DNA from: Dastarcus helophoroides
Taxonomy: Eukaryota; Arthropoda; Insecta; Coleoptera; Bothrideridae
Assembly: GCA_028583605.1 (NCBI GenBank)
Contig: CM053325.1
Coordinates: forward strand, 37,251,435-37,315,434
Direction of reading: 5' to 3'
Length of the DNA: 64,000 nucleotides
Below the pieces are notes generated by a model. That model saw nothing but the letters and a program-made list of their open reading frames with translations, ran no database searches and was not told the origin of the DNA. The position numbers and the translations under genes were made by a program. Shown in pieces: positions 47,350-58,925 of the stretch. Each line of letters starts with the position of its first letter. The stretch's first letter is position 1.

Positions 47350-47816
47350 TTCCCGTCAAAATTTTATCATTGTTATGTTATGTTATGTTATATTATGTTA
47401 TGTTTTTATGTTATGTTATGTTGTGTTGTGTTGTGTCGTGTTGTGTCGTGTTATGTTATGTTATGTTATGTCATGTCATGTCATGTCATGTCATGTCATG
47501 TCATGTCATGTCATGTCATGTCATGTCATGTCATGTCATGTCATGTCATGTCATGTCATGTCATGTCATGTCATGTCATGTCATGTCATGTCATGTCATG
47601 TCATGTCATGTCATGTCATGTCATGTCATGTCATGTCATGTCATGTCATGTCATGTCATGTCATGTCATGTCATGTCATGTCATGTCATGTCATGTCATG
47701 TCATGTCATGTCATGTCATGTCATGTCATGTCATGTCATGTTATGTTATGTTATGTTATGTTATGTTATGTTATGTTATGTTATGTTATGTTATGTTATG
47801 TTATGTTACGTTATAA
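47350..47816 (+). repeat. pentanucleotide satellite, 54 perfect TCATG units in a TTATG frame
   Basis: 47471-47740 is 54 uninterrupted TCATG units. It is flanked by TTATG units (13 on the right, 47741-47805) and on the left by a mix of TTATG, TTGTG and TCGTG. All variants differ from TTATG by transitions only. Open frames through it in all three + frames are translations of the repeat and not genes. The perfect core points to very recent expansion or homogenisation. Confidence 0.98.
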
Positions 47817-48216
47817 TTGTCAGTTACAGTAGCCAATTAAGTTTTTTTGTAAGCTGGTTTAAATACCATTTCATTTAATTACACAAATATTTAATTGAAT
47901 AATGTTTTCATTCTCAGAAAATAATAATTATAAATGTTGGGTGTCAGTGTGCTTCTTTTTCAATAATGAATCGATTTGTGCTGTCAATTTTTTGTGACAA
48001 ATATTTGTACGGTTTTTATAACACGTTATTACGAGGCCCATTTTGCTCTTCAACCGATGGGGTGAAGGAACAATTATTGTGGCAATTAGCTTTGTTTACT
48101 ACAATAAAAAAATTAATAAAAAAATTAATGGAAAGCGCTAACAATCAAATTCTTACTGTGTGCCTCAGACCAGTGCTTTATCGAATACATGCACCAGAAA
48201 AATTTGTTACTGGAAA

Positions 48217-49620
48217 TAATTAGATAACAAGCACTGGGCAAATAATCAATTTTAACAAATCTCAGAAGTACTCAAGTATTTAGTGGTTTATAATCATTTA
48301 GGATTAATACAAAATTCTACATAAAAAAGCTATGTTATTGATGCTAAGATCTAAGGCCTAAGGGTTCATTTATTTGGATTACTATTTATAAAGTAACTAA
48401 ATCAAAGTGTCTCAAATTGCAACATGTATTTGGTTTGTTGGCCAAGCCACAGAAGCTGAAGGTTTAAACCGCAACTATCAATATTATGGACCACCATGAA
48501 TATGCAATTTGTTTTATAATGGGGCTAAGTTTGCTATCGTGAAGAATTAAAGCCACGAAAGTTGATTCATCTTTACCACGTTGACTTCTCAATTGCATAC
48601 ATTTTGGCTACAGTAGGCACATAAATAAAGGGATATAAAGAAGATTCAAAATTTTTAGTTGATTTTGAAAAGGCTGAAACTAAAAAAAATATGATCATAT
48701 TGTGGAAAAAAATTAATGCCTGAAGTTTTCAATTTTTCTATGTTAGGTTTAAAATTTTTAAACTTCGATAATTTTTAGCTAATTAAAATAAATCATGGGC
48801 CAGACATTTTTTTGCAAAGTTTTGTGTATTTTTAATGAAATTGACAGATTTTAATTATATTTTTAGCAATCTGGTTTAAAGCTCTTATAGAAAATTTGAT
48901 TATTTCTAATTTGACATGTCTTTAGTTCTGTTCGATGATTTTCCACTGAGCTATTGTCGATTAAAACAAGAAAGCATTATTGAATTATTTAGTAATTAAT
49001 AACTCGATGAATAAGAATTGTACAAACTATGTAAGTATGGTTTTAAAAGCTACAGAGCATTGTCCACAAATCCTAGTTATTAGTTTTTGATAAAAAAAAA
49101 ATGTGTCGAGAAAGTTGATTCAAAAAGAATCTAAAAATGCAGCAATTATGGATATTGGTTTAAGTTGATATACATTTGCAAATAATAATGAAAATATTGA
49201 CCGTAACTTATAACCTTAAGGGATTCCAGAAAAAAACCCAACCAACTCAAAGTGGTACGAATTTTTTCTTGTACTCGGAATGTTTAAATTAGCTCTTTTC
49301 GCAAAAAATTAATTAAGGGATAAGTTTTCCACTATGTAATCATTCTTTTTATATTGAAAACATTTTTTAAGCAATAATCCAGTAAAATAAACTTTAAAAA
49401 AAAGGTAGGAATGTGGAGAACAATCTTGAATAGTATACAATAAATTTCCTAAATTTTCGTCCCCAAAAATTGAGTTAAACATTTCGAAGAAAAGATGTAA
49501 CTTCTAATAAAAATGCAAAATTTAACAAAAATCAATTAATCAACACAAAATTTTCACGACTGGATCGAAATATAAAAACAAGGTTCCAATAATTTGTGAA
49601 AACAAAACAAAATTAAAAAA
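48217..49620. other. spacer, no gene seen
   Basis: A/T-rich, no supportable frame or repeat terminus. Nothing recognised. Confidence 0.5.
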
Positions 49621-49630
49621 ATCAACTTCA

Positions 49631-49679
49631 GTTTCTCTCTGAAGTTGACAGCTTGGCTGTCGAAACGCGTTAGAGCAAC
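49631..49679 (+). ncRNA. hammerhead-ribozyme-like fold, second family
   Basis: Stem I GTTTCTCT (49631-49638) pairs with AGAGCAAC (49672-49679) in two helices of four and three to four pairs. The core is CTGAAGT (49639-49645), where CTGANGA is expected, so the last A is T. Stem II GACAGC/GCTGTC-like pairing follows around TTGG (49647-49661), then GAAA (49662-49665) and a minimal palindromic stem III, ACGCGT (49665-49670). The stem II and III sequences differ from copies B and C, so this is a separate lineage. The core change predicts low activity. Confidence 0.58.
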
Positions 49680-50444
49680 CTTTGTTGTGTTTTTTAATTT
49701 TTCTTGGTTTCAGGGGACAAGTTCAGTATTTTAATTTCTGAAGATAACCAAGGACCAGTCTGTTCCACCAAATAGTGAATAACTACACTATTGCGTTGAA
49801 TTAATATTCATGAGCCTAGCTAGGATACTTTTCTAGTGGGAAGCAATTCACTTCATTTACCATCAAAGCAATTTTTTTAAACCTAAAAAAAGTCGTTTTC
49901 ATAATTAAAAAGGTCCTCACTAGAAAAGAATGATATGGCGTTAATATTTCTAGGATGGACTATAAGCTCTCTAAGGTGGGCAATGAGTAAGAAAACTATA
50001 AATATGGAGGGAAAACTTCATATATAGAGAAGAGTGAGACAAATTTTCTACCCAAAACATAATTGCGCTATGAGCCACTGCGCACCTTCGATGCTCATGC
50101 ACCGAAAATTAACTAGATTTCGAAATTCGAATTCCTTTGTAGGTTATGTTTATGACATCCTTGTTTATGTATGCAATTTAGAAATGTTTTTGATCTCCCT
50201 GTCGATTTTGCTTTTGGTTTTGCGTAAGTTAAAATATATTTAAGACAAAACAAAAGTAAGGTGAGTTGTCATCCTACATTGTAGTATGTATGAATATGCT
50301 TTTTGATAAAATACTCCAATTTTATAGATGGCAATTTCATCAAGAGGATTAACCAGATGCTTTGTCAAGAAATGCGAAAACTGTCCCGAGTTAACAATGT
50401 CCAAATTTGGTTTTTTACAAATAAAGTCATTAACCTGCCTTAAA
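49680..50444. other. spacer
   Basis: No gene recognised. Frames near 50034-50243 and 50240-50467 have no recognisable domain. Confidence 0.45.
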
Positions 50445-51453
50445 TATACCGGGTATAACAGGATCATGGTACATCCCCTTTTTTTTTCTTTATTTATAAA
50501 GATAAAATTTTTAAAATTGTCTCACTTGATGTATTTATAAAATGTAAAATATTGACATAAAATTCACATTCCTACTGTTGTCACTTTTGTTAAAACTGAT
50601 ACCAACTTTTGATTTTTTAATGGAACACCCTGTATGTTATTGCATTTTTAGAATCTGCACAATTTTATGGATAATATACACATAAAATGAGTGATTTTTA
50701 AATATTCAAACACTTTTTTGGTCCCATTTTATTTTTCGGTCTAGAAAGTCATGACTCATCCTAATAAACGCTAACTGACCACATAAGCGCTGCAAGAAAA
50801 TTAAATTAGGAAAACTTACCAAGTGTCTTTTTTTTTAATATGTTTTCCACAGCTATCTTATGTCCTTATTGAATAAATCTTCAAATAAATTGACACCGAA
50901 TATTTTGAATTCCTTTGGCTCTAACTTAAGTTCTATTAATTTCACAGCAAAAATAAAAATTTGGTAAGATTGGCCATTAATTATACCTTTTATTGGTACC
51001 ACAGTACCAATACGGTGCTCTTTAAGAAAATGAAGTTATGACATCAAAACCATTTTTGTAAACTTTATACCGTAAAAGAATGAAATACTTTCTTTTTCAC
51101 GCAATTTGATTTTTTTAGCGTTAACGTGGTTCATTAGAATTAATTAGAATGACTCATAGCCTTCTAGGTCGAAACATAAAATCGGACCAAAAATTTTTTT
51201 TAAAATCACTTTTTTTAGGTGCACTCTATTCAGAAAATTGTGCAGATTTTAAAAATGTAATAATATACAGGGTGTTCTATATAAAAATCAAAAGTTGGTA
51301 TCAGTTTTAGCAAAAGTGACAGCGGTAGGAACGTCATTTTTATGTGACAATTTGACATTTTGTAGTACATTAAATGTAGTAAGTTTGAACATTTTATCTT
51401 TACGCATAAAGAAAATAAAGGGGGTTTACCATGATCCTGTTACACCCGATATA
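50445..51453. mobile_element. foldback element 2, about 1.0 kb
   Basis: The left arm (about 50445-50800) begins ATACCGGGTATAACAGGATC, and the right arm (about 51105-51453) ends GATCCTGTTACACCCGATAT. Both arms share GTTAAAACTGATACCAACTT / AAGTTGGTATCAGTTTTAGC, GAACACCCTGTAT / ATACAGGGTGTTC and AATCTGCACAATTTT / AAAATTGTGCAGATT. The spacer holds a small palindrome ATTGGTACCACAGTACCAAT near 50993. No transposase frame. Arm identity looks like 75-85% by eye. Confidence 0.85.
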
Positions 51454-51892
51454 ATTGAAGAATTTTTAGTCTGCCTGAGCATGGGATATTCTGTCTAAAA
51501 GACACCGATGGTACTTTGACTTAGTGCAAATGAAAAGCTGAGGCCATTTAAATACTCACTTCAAAACAAATTTCTATTGCAATGAAGGAATGGAAAATGA
51601 AAAGTTAGTTGAATGAAGAATTTATAAATAAGATTTAAATTCATTTTTTTTTACTTAGTAATACGTCTCCGTGATGGTCTCACAATTTGGCTGCTTTTAG
51701 CAAGTAAGTAAGAAATACTGGCTTTTTAATGAACATTACATTTATGTGGCTTGCAGATTATGTAATTGCAAGCGGGTTACAGGAAAGGACTTCAAAGCAA
51801 ATTAATGTTTAAATGTTGGACAATATTCAATACATTATATGATTAAAATAATCTTTAAAAGTTTGTGCAAAACTAGGTAAATGTTAATGTAA
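51454..51892. other. spacer between foldback elements
   Basis: No gene or repeat recognised. Confidence 0.5.
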
Positions 51893-53076
51893 TATACAAG
51901 GTAATTCTCAAAGTAGTACTATTAATTCAGGATGGTATTTAAGAGCCCAAAATGACACAAAAAGTCTATATAAACATGTGTCGTAAAATGCTTCATTTCC
52001 GAGTTACAGAGTGTGGAAGGTTAGTTCCTGATTATAGTTTTTAATTAATAGTTGGGAAAGGTGTACAGATTTTTGAATAACATTTGGCACAACTTTATAA
52101 CTTTTTGTATTTTCAAAAAATTTACGAATTAGTTAACACAACAGTGGCGGGTATATTGAGGGGGGCAGTACTTAAAATGCGTCTTATTTATTTTATGTGC
52201 ACTTTGGTCGCAGTTTCGTACCAAAATTATAAACTGCAAACTTTTTTACGTAAAAAAGATGCTCTTACTGAAACTCGATATTGTTAGCCGTTTTTGAGTA
52301 AAATGCATTTTTATATCTCGATGCACTAAAAACACACCCCCAAAAATCGCGGATGTAACACAAAGTTGGCTTTAAAATAAAAGAAAACCTATGATATGTT
52401 TATAACCTTAAATGTTATTTATTAAAAAAGTATTTTTAACTAATAACTACATTAATGAAATATTTCGTAAATATTTAATAAATTACAAATTTAAAAGCAT
52501 TTTCTTTTATTTACAGAAATTGCTCAAAGTGGCCACCGGTGACAAGAAAAAATGGAAATGTCATTACTATTTATTTTCTTTCATTTCAATGCCAACTATG
52601 TGTTACATTCCACACTTTTAAGCAAGCGCTTTTAATACATCGAAATACAAAAATGCGTTTTACTCGAAAACCGCTGACAAGATCGAATTTCGGTAAGGCT
52701 ACCTTTTTTATGTAAAAATGTTCCTAGTTTATATTTTTGCTAAAAAATTGCCATAACAGTGCACACAAAATAAATAAGGCACGCTTTATGCATCGCCTCC
52801 CTTGTTACACCCGCCACCGGTTAAGTTGTGTTAGAGAATTCTTAGATATTTGGAAAGGGCACGAAAGGGTATAAAGTTGTGCTAAATTTCATTTAATTAT
52901 CTGTACACGTTTCCCAGCTTTTAATTAAAAACTATAATTAGGAACTAACCTTCCACACACTATGATTCGGAAACGAAGCGTTTTAAGATATATGTTTATA
53001 TAGACTTTTTGTCTTATTTTAAGCTCTAAAATACAATCCAGAATTTGTGGTACTAGATTTGAAATCACCTTGTATA
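51893..53076. mobile_element. foldback element 3, about 1.2 kb
   Basis: The left arm (51893-52330) starts TATACAAGGTAATT and the right arm (52628-53076) ends AATCACCTTGTATA. Both contain GGAAGGTTAGTTCCTGATTA / TAATTAGGAACTAACCTTCC, an AAAGGTGTACAGAT / ATCTGTACACGTTT block, GTGGCGGGT / ACCCGCCAC, and GCAGTACTTAAAATGCGTCT-like sequence. The middle 300 bp has no protein. The frames at 52084-52287 and 52925-53197 are arm sequence. An isolated piece of this arm is found at 6575-6780. Confidence 0.87.
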
Positions 53077-53939
53077 GATAGTTATATTTTATTTTGATTA
53101 CAAAAATAAATGATATATCTAGATGCTTAAACATTTTATATTTATAAATTAATTTTAATGTTCCTCGATTAACCAGATACTCGGGCTCTTCATACATTTG
53201 AAGTCTTTTGCTAATTTAACTCTTTGCGGTCAAGGGAATGATTATTGTTTATAAATTCTTCCTAAAAGTTGTACAGATTTTCATGGGCCCCTACAGCATT
53301 TTGCCAGGTCTTCAAAATGTTTGAGTGTAGGAACAAATAATTTGATACTCAGAAAAAAGAAGTAATGTAACCTCAAATAATAATTCTACACTTCTATTAA
53401 CAAATGCTTCATAGACAGCTCAATATGCCGCTTTACTCGGTAACATGAAAAAAAATACATTAAACTTTCACCAAATAATCACCCGTTGGAACTCCATACT
53501 CCATGCAATTACATGATATCTCCTACTGGCTTCAACTGATTAAGCAAAAGTACAAAACATTTTTTGTCCATCCTTGAAAACGTTTATAATTGCCTTTAGC
53601 CTTCTTGTAGTTCCTAATTCGTTAGATTTCAAAAGTCTCTTCTCTATAATGTCTCGCGCTCCTTTTAAGTTAATAAATGGTTACTGCTATATAATATAAT
53701 GCTGCTTGTCGTTTCTTAGTAATTTTTATTTGTAAAAGATTCTAATCTCAAAGAAAAATCGGTCCCATAACCCAAATAATCATATCAATTTTTGGTAGAA
53801 GGTAAATGTAGCTAAATTACATTATTATTTTACGAAAAATCCACTCTTACTCAGTGTACCTGTGTACTTATGAGCCACCCTGAATATTATTTATACTATA
53901 CAGTGGGTCCCATCGTAAATGTCCACTATCGATATCTAG
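53077..53939. other. spacer with dispersed repeat partner
   Basis: Nothing coding recognised. 53713-53793 is the second copy of the repeat at 11-92 (TAATCTCAAAGAAAAATC and ATAACCCAAATAA). Confidence 0.5.
53713..53793 (+). repeat. dispersed repeat fragment (partner at 11-92)
   Basis: Same orientation and word order as 11-92, roughly 80% alike by eye. Origin unknown. Confidence 0.55.
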
Positions 53940-55575
53940 CAAAATATTCATCCAAAAAAATTAAAAATTTGACAACTTGGCAAGATTGATGAGGTGTACA
54001 CAACCAATATATTTGCAAAGTTATAGTGCTTCAGATTATGCCGGAAGTTAACACCAACTTCGTTGTTTTAAATACGACACCCTACATATTTTTGCATTTT
54101 TGTAAAATTAAAAATTATAAATTTTTGCAATTTGTAGTTTTCAAGGTACGTAGATTGTTTATAAAAAATTTGAGATGCAAGTTCCCACGAAAATCTTTTT
54201 ATTTTTTTCTAGAAGCCAAATATTAATTTCATATTAAATATGTGAAGACATATAAATCTACTCTTCCCAAATTTTATAAATTTAAAAACATTATAGCGAG
54301 TGTTAATATCGCGGGTGCACATTTTAAATAAATTCAAACAGCAATAATGTTGTTATCTTAAATAGAACACCCTATATTTTTTGAGCTATCTTGTGCAGAT
54401 TTAAATCGCCTTTCAACTGATATTAGCATTGTGGGGGTTGCTTTTACAACTTTTAGAAATAAATGCAATTTCAACTTTTATTTTTTATTTCACAGTCATT
54501 AAATCCTTTTAAGCAGCATATTAGTCACATAATCGGTAGAAACAAAAAAAAGATACTTAAAATAAAACAATCGCTGTCGACAGTTACATTAATCCAATTA
54601 TTTTTAATAGTTCACATAGTGTGTGGTGCAACTAAATTTAAAACATGACTAATCGACTTAATTGAAAGTACTATTTAAACATTTCCATTCGCTACAACAG
54701 ATTTTCTACTATCTAATTTCTCTTTACCGAAATTTGTGAATTTTCTACCATTCGCCTTACAGAATTTCAGGGGGGCTTTACTTTATCTGGATATCGAGCA
54801 GCAAATTTATCACTGTAATCACATGTTCGTCGGTCGAAGAAAATTAAAAAAATCTTAGATAATTTTCGTTACTAAAAAATATGATTAGGTATGTTTTTAT
54901 TTTAGCTTTACTATAAACTAGGAAATAAACTATAAATGATTCGATAAATGGTTGCCTGATAGTTTAATTGTCAATAGAGATTATTTCTGCCCACTATGTC
55001 ACTGATATGTCACCTGGAAAGAGTTCAGGTAATGTAAAATGGGAAAATAAAAGTAAATTATTGCAATTATTTCTAAAAGTTGTAGCAGTAATCCCTATAA
55101 CGCTCACATCACGTAAAAGATAATTGAAAGCTACATAAGATAAGTTGAAAAATATAGGGTGTTTCATTTAAGATAATAAAAAGATCGCTGTTTAAATTTA
55201 TTAATATATTCAGTCGTGAATTTAACTCTCGGTGTAATGTTTTTCAATTTATAAAAGTTGTGCAAAATAGTTTTATATGTGTTTTACTTACATACAAAAT
55301 ATGAAATTAATATCTGGTTGCTGGAAAAAGATACAAAGAATTTCGTGGGACCACGCGTCTGCTAAATTTCTCATAAAAATCTATTTGTCTCGAAAACTAA
55401 ATTTTAAGAACAAAGTTTGTTATTTAATGTGGCTTTAAAATATTAAAGATTTAAAATAACGACGTTGGTGACAACGTCCGGTAAAACCAGAAGTACCGCA
55501 ACTTTGCGAATATTTTAGTTGTGTTGACCTCGTCGACTTTGCTAAATTGCCAAATTTTCAAGTCAATATTGTGAA
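53940..55575. mobile_element. foldback element 4, about 1.6 kb
   Basis: The left arm (about 53940-54473) and right arm (about 55055-55575) are inverted copies. Pairs include TTAACACCAACTTCGTTGTT / AACGACGTTGGTGACAAC, AATATTAATTTCATATT / AATATGAAATTAATAT, ATAGAACACCCTATATTTT / AAATATAGGGTGTTTCAT and ACAACTTTTAGAAATAA / TTATTTCTAAAAGTTGT. The outer ends are not sharply defined. The middle 580 bp shows no transposase. The GAACACCCTATA motif is shared with foldback element 2, hinting at a related family. Confidence 0.82.
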
Positions 55576-56398
55576 GAAAATGATAAATCTTCAAAAAATT
55601 TAAGTTTCGAAACAGTGCACAATTTTAAAATAAGTTAAAATCTTAAAGGGCCTATTAAAAAAATGGAGGCTTTCTTATGTCAAAACTTTTAAAGAAGATT
55701 GAATTCCCTAATAAAATGGTCTAAATAATTCACATAAAAGTCAAAATTTAAAGAACAATGAGCAATATTGCAAAAATAAAGAGGCTGATTAAAATGATAC
55801 CTATGAAACAATAGGGTGATATTTTTACATTCAGTGCTTTTATACTGGTAATATATGAGTTCATTATTTTGAATATTATGATTTAAATGTAAATATTAAA
55901 ATTTTTTACATGTTTATCATCTTTATTTTTATGTTATGTCGAAGTTAACTAAAACCATATAATCATAAAATTAGTTTGTCTCATTGTTAGACCAAATCAT
56001 CTTTTAGCCAAATTAGGAAGATTTAGAGTAATTGTTTTAAGGTTAAATTGGCTAATTATTTTGGCAACACAGTTACTACTTTGAGCAACATCGCATTTTG
56101 ATTTTTTTTAAATGGGCAGTTGGAGGACTGCCAAAAGTAGTAAACTAGGATATACCAGTGTTTTTTTAATTTTCAAATTGTAATATCAAATATAAAAATT
56201 TCATAATTTATAAATTAAAATAATTATTTCTAGTTTTTGTATATTTTTTATAATTTGTATACGATCTAGTATTTGATCTTGTCTATTTTGGGTTGCTGCA
56301 TATAAAAGAACCTGTTACACTATCTAAATTTTATATTTGCATATCAAATTTCAAGATATTTTAAAAAAAAATATGTGTTCAATGTGTGATTTTTCGGA
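55576..56398. other. spacer
   Basis: A/T-rich; no gene or repeat recognised. Confidence 0.5.
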
Positions 56399-56750
56399 TT
56401 AGCTGGGTGCCAGATTAGCGGGGGTCGGATTATCGAAATTGGGAATTAATTCCGAAAATCTTCCATATTTTCGAATTAAGGTCTCATCTCGGTAATCCGA
56501 TACTTCGCCAGCCCAGCACGTTTCATAATCCGGTGCCAATTTCAAAAGTCCAAATTTTGAAAAAGTATGCGAATTCTGGAAAAAAATGACTTTCGGTTTA
56601 GCAAAGTTCGTATTGGTGAGGTGTCGGCTTACCGAAATTATGCAGTAATTCAAAAAAACCTGCAATTTTGTTAAAATCTTCATTTTTTCGAATTACGGTC
56701 TCATCTCGGTAATCCGACACCTTCGGTAATCTGGTGTCAATTTCAAACAG
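56399..56750. repeat. tandem duplication, period about 197 bp
   Basis: Two direct units share TTTTCGAATTA(A/C)GGTCTC then ATCTCGGTAATCCGA(T/C)A, and GGTGCCAATTTCAAA / GGTGTCAATTTCAAA at their ends (about 56430-56552 and 56625-56748). GGTGTCGGCTTACCGA and TCGGTAATCCGACACC are inverted words inside, so the unit itself has dyad character. The 94-residue minus frame through it has no recognisable domain. Confidence 0.7.
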
Positions 56751-58125
56751 GAATTTAGAAAAAATAAAATTTTAAATTTGTTAACAAGGTTAAAATTTAA
56801 AGTCGAAAATTTTCGAAACATAGGTTCATGTACCTACGAGACAGTAGAGCATGTCGGTAGTTCAAATTAAGGTTATTGGTAACGCGAAATCATTCGCTTG
56901 TCCCCTATCTTTAGTCGCTTAACATGCCTAAAGAAGTTTTCATTTCAAAAATCCTTGATGGTATCTCCGCGAGCCCGTATATCGTAAAACCCACCTGATT
57001 GGATAATTACACACAAACGCTGACTTTTCCAGCGATTATGTCGAAATTAAAACAGGAAACATCGGAAAGAGTTACAGTTTCACGTAAATCTATTTACTTA
57101 CGTCGAGTTTTCAGACGGATACGTGAACAGATGATCACGTTTATCGGTTTAAAAAGGTTGTAGGGATGACAAGCATAAATCAACTCATCTTATGTGGAAG
57201 TGAGCGGGGACTGGAACGGTGTGGGAATGCTGAAATTCAATTTACTTGTTAGCGATTCCTATGGCCATCAGTCTTACACGAAAAGGTGTTCCACTTTATT
57301 TGCACGAACCATAATTTTTTAGCTTTCTATTTACAAAACTTATGTATGTACATGCTATTCATAAAGCATTGATAGCCAATGTCAAATATTCAACCTGTCA
57401 TTTGTGTGCCTGTACTAAGATTGAGGTAATAACGAAACCTGGGGCTTTATTCGCAAGTACCTATGGATGGTTTTTAAACGTTTATTATTAACTCACTTTT
57501 TTGTCTGTGATTGAAAAATAGCCTTAATCGACATTTGACATTAAGTGTCTGACGGTTTGTACAAATTTTGCAATCGATTTTAAAACATTTTAAACCTTAA
57601 TCATAGCTCAGAACTAGGTAACAATGCAAAATTTTAATCCAATAATAACAAATATTGTGCAACTAAAAAATTTGAAACCCAAATCTAATCTAAAATGACC
57701 ATAACCTAAAAACAAACATAACCTAAAAAACGAACAACTTAAAAACAAATATAAGCTAATTTCAATTCTATATCTGTTGAAAGATACCAAAAAAAAATTC
57801 AGTAATTGATGCATGAATAGTTAGTCTAACAATTTTACTGCACTCCACGACTTTTGTTTTAAATCTTACAAGCATTTTCATAACTATTAAAAATTCATAA
57901 TTACAAATTTTCAGGACCTTTCGTATGCGGTCAGGAATCTGCATGAAGTTATAAATCTATATGGTACTAGACAAAATTATTTTATGCTTTTTGGTCCATT
58001 AAAAAACTGTTCAATTAAAAACTTTTTCTATTATTATTTTTAATTAATACCTTTAAAACAGTTACTTTCTTAAAGGTATCTTGTGTAAGAGCCACCTACG
58101 TTTAGAAAAAGAACGACAGCGACTA
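56751..58125. other. spacer
   Basis: No gene recognised. 57700-57755 has a few ATAACCTAAAAA repeats, too short and irregular for telomeric DNA. Confidence 0.5.
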
Positions 58126-58925
58126 ACAGAACTAAAAACACGAGGCGTTAATTACCGAGACGCATTCCAAAAAGTTATTGGTTAAAATTGGTCACGTGAT
58201 TTGTGAATTTCCATTGTTTGGATTCATAAGATGATAAGCGCGCGTTGTTAAAAGATGATATTTGGGTCTTACATCGACTTTACAATAATTCCTACTAGTC
58301 TAATTGAATTCTATCAATCCCCAAGTTTATAAACATGTTCATTACTATAGCGAAAAAAAATATGGGCAAGGGCTTATTTGATGCAGACTAGAATGTAAAA
58401 AAAGTTTAAAACCTGCACATGAACAATCGCATAAGTTATTAACAAATAAAAATTTGAAAAATATCAGATTTGGTTTTTCGCGAATAGCTTCAAAATTATT
58501 AATATTTGAGAAATTTGAAAAAAGATTTTTAAGGAGAAATAATTTACAATAAAAAAATTTCATCTCCCGAAACTTTTATTTTAATAAAGATTTTATCACA
58601 AATGAAAGACTTAAAAATATTTTAAAAAATAGGACTGCATTACTATTCAAATCAGTTGAAATACAGATATCTGACGTCCAATCAAACGTTTAACCAACCG
58701 GAATGAAGTCAAACCAACCAAATGCAGGAAGCGTTTGAAGAACATAATCAATTAGGTTGAGGTTTGGGCAGTTTGACAAGCTTGGTACGTTTTTGAGACA
58801 GGTCTTAAGAAACCCGTGTTTTTACAATATCTATTCAGCCAATAGAAATTCAGCAGATCACGTGATGGATTGTAACCAATAAACTTTTGGAATGCGTCGC
58901 GGTATTTAACGTCTCGTCTAAAAAC
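58126..58925. repeat. inverted repeat pair about 90 bp, 620 bp apart
   Basis: 58126-58216 (CGTTAATTACCGAGACGCAT, TTATTGGTTAAAATTGGTCA, CACGTGATTTG, GAATTTCCATTG) is matched inverted at 58835-58925 (CAATAGAAATTC, CAGATCACGTGAT, ATGCGTCGCGGTATTTAACG). The right copy sits in an 84-residue minus frame (58752-59006, with KYRDAFQKFIGYNPSRDLLN). The left copy read on the + strand keeps NYRDAFQKVIG-like coding. The shared peptide suggests a transposon protein fragment, family not recognised. Confidence 0.6.

Larger units (their letters stand above)
46183..48216. mobile_element. foldback element 1 with internal minisatellite and pentanucleotide satellite
   Basis: Arms 46183-46462 and 47931-48216 are inverted copies. 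The outer ends are TTCCAGCAACAAATTTT and AAATTTGTTACTGGAA. Shared inner words include CGATAAAGCACTGGTCTGAG / CTCAGACCAGTGCTTTATCG and CACTGACATCCAACATTTA / TAAATGTTGGGTGTCAGTG. Between them are four diverged minisatellite units and the TCATG array. No transposase frame; the apparent frame at 47966-48223 is arm sequence. The layout resembles foldback elements with tandem repeats inside, known from Drosophila FB, but I do not claim homology. Confidence 0.8.

Noticed and set aside
47320..47878. Three overlapping long frames (148-170 residues) of Cys-His-Val-Met repeats
   Set aside because: They are translations of the TCATG/TTATG satellite in all three + frames; the 5-base unit contains no stop. 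No gene.
49733..49775. Another hammerhead start (CTGAAGATAACC)
   Set aside because: No downstream GAAA core or closing stem III/stem I pairing could be found.
52925..53197. 90-residue minus frame as a gene
   Set aside because: Mostly inside the right arm of foldback element 3, and the inverted left arm does not preserve the frame.
57700..57755. Telomere-like ATAACCTAAAAA repeats
   Set aside because: Only a few irregular units, not the insect TTAGG array.
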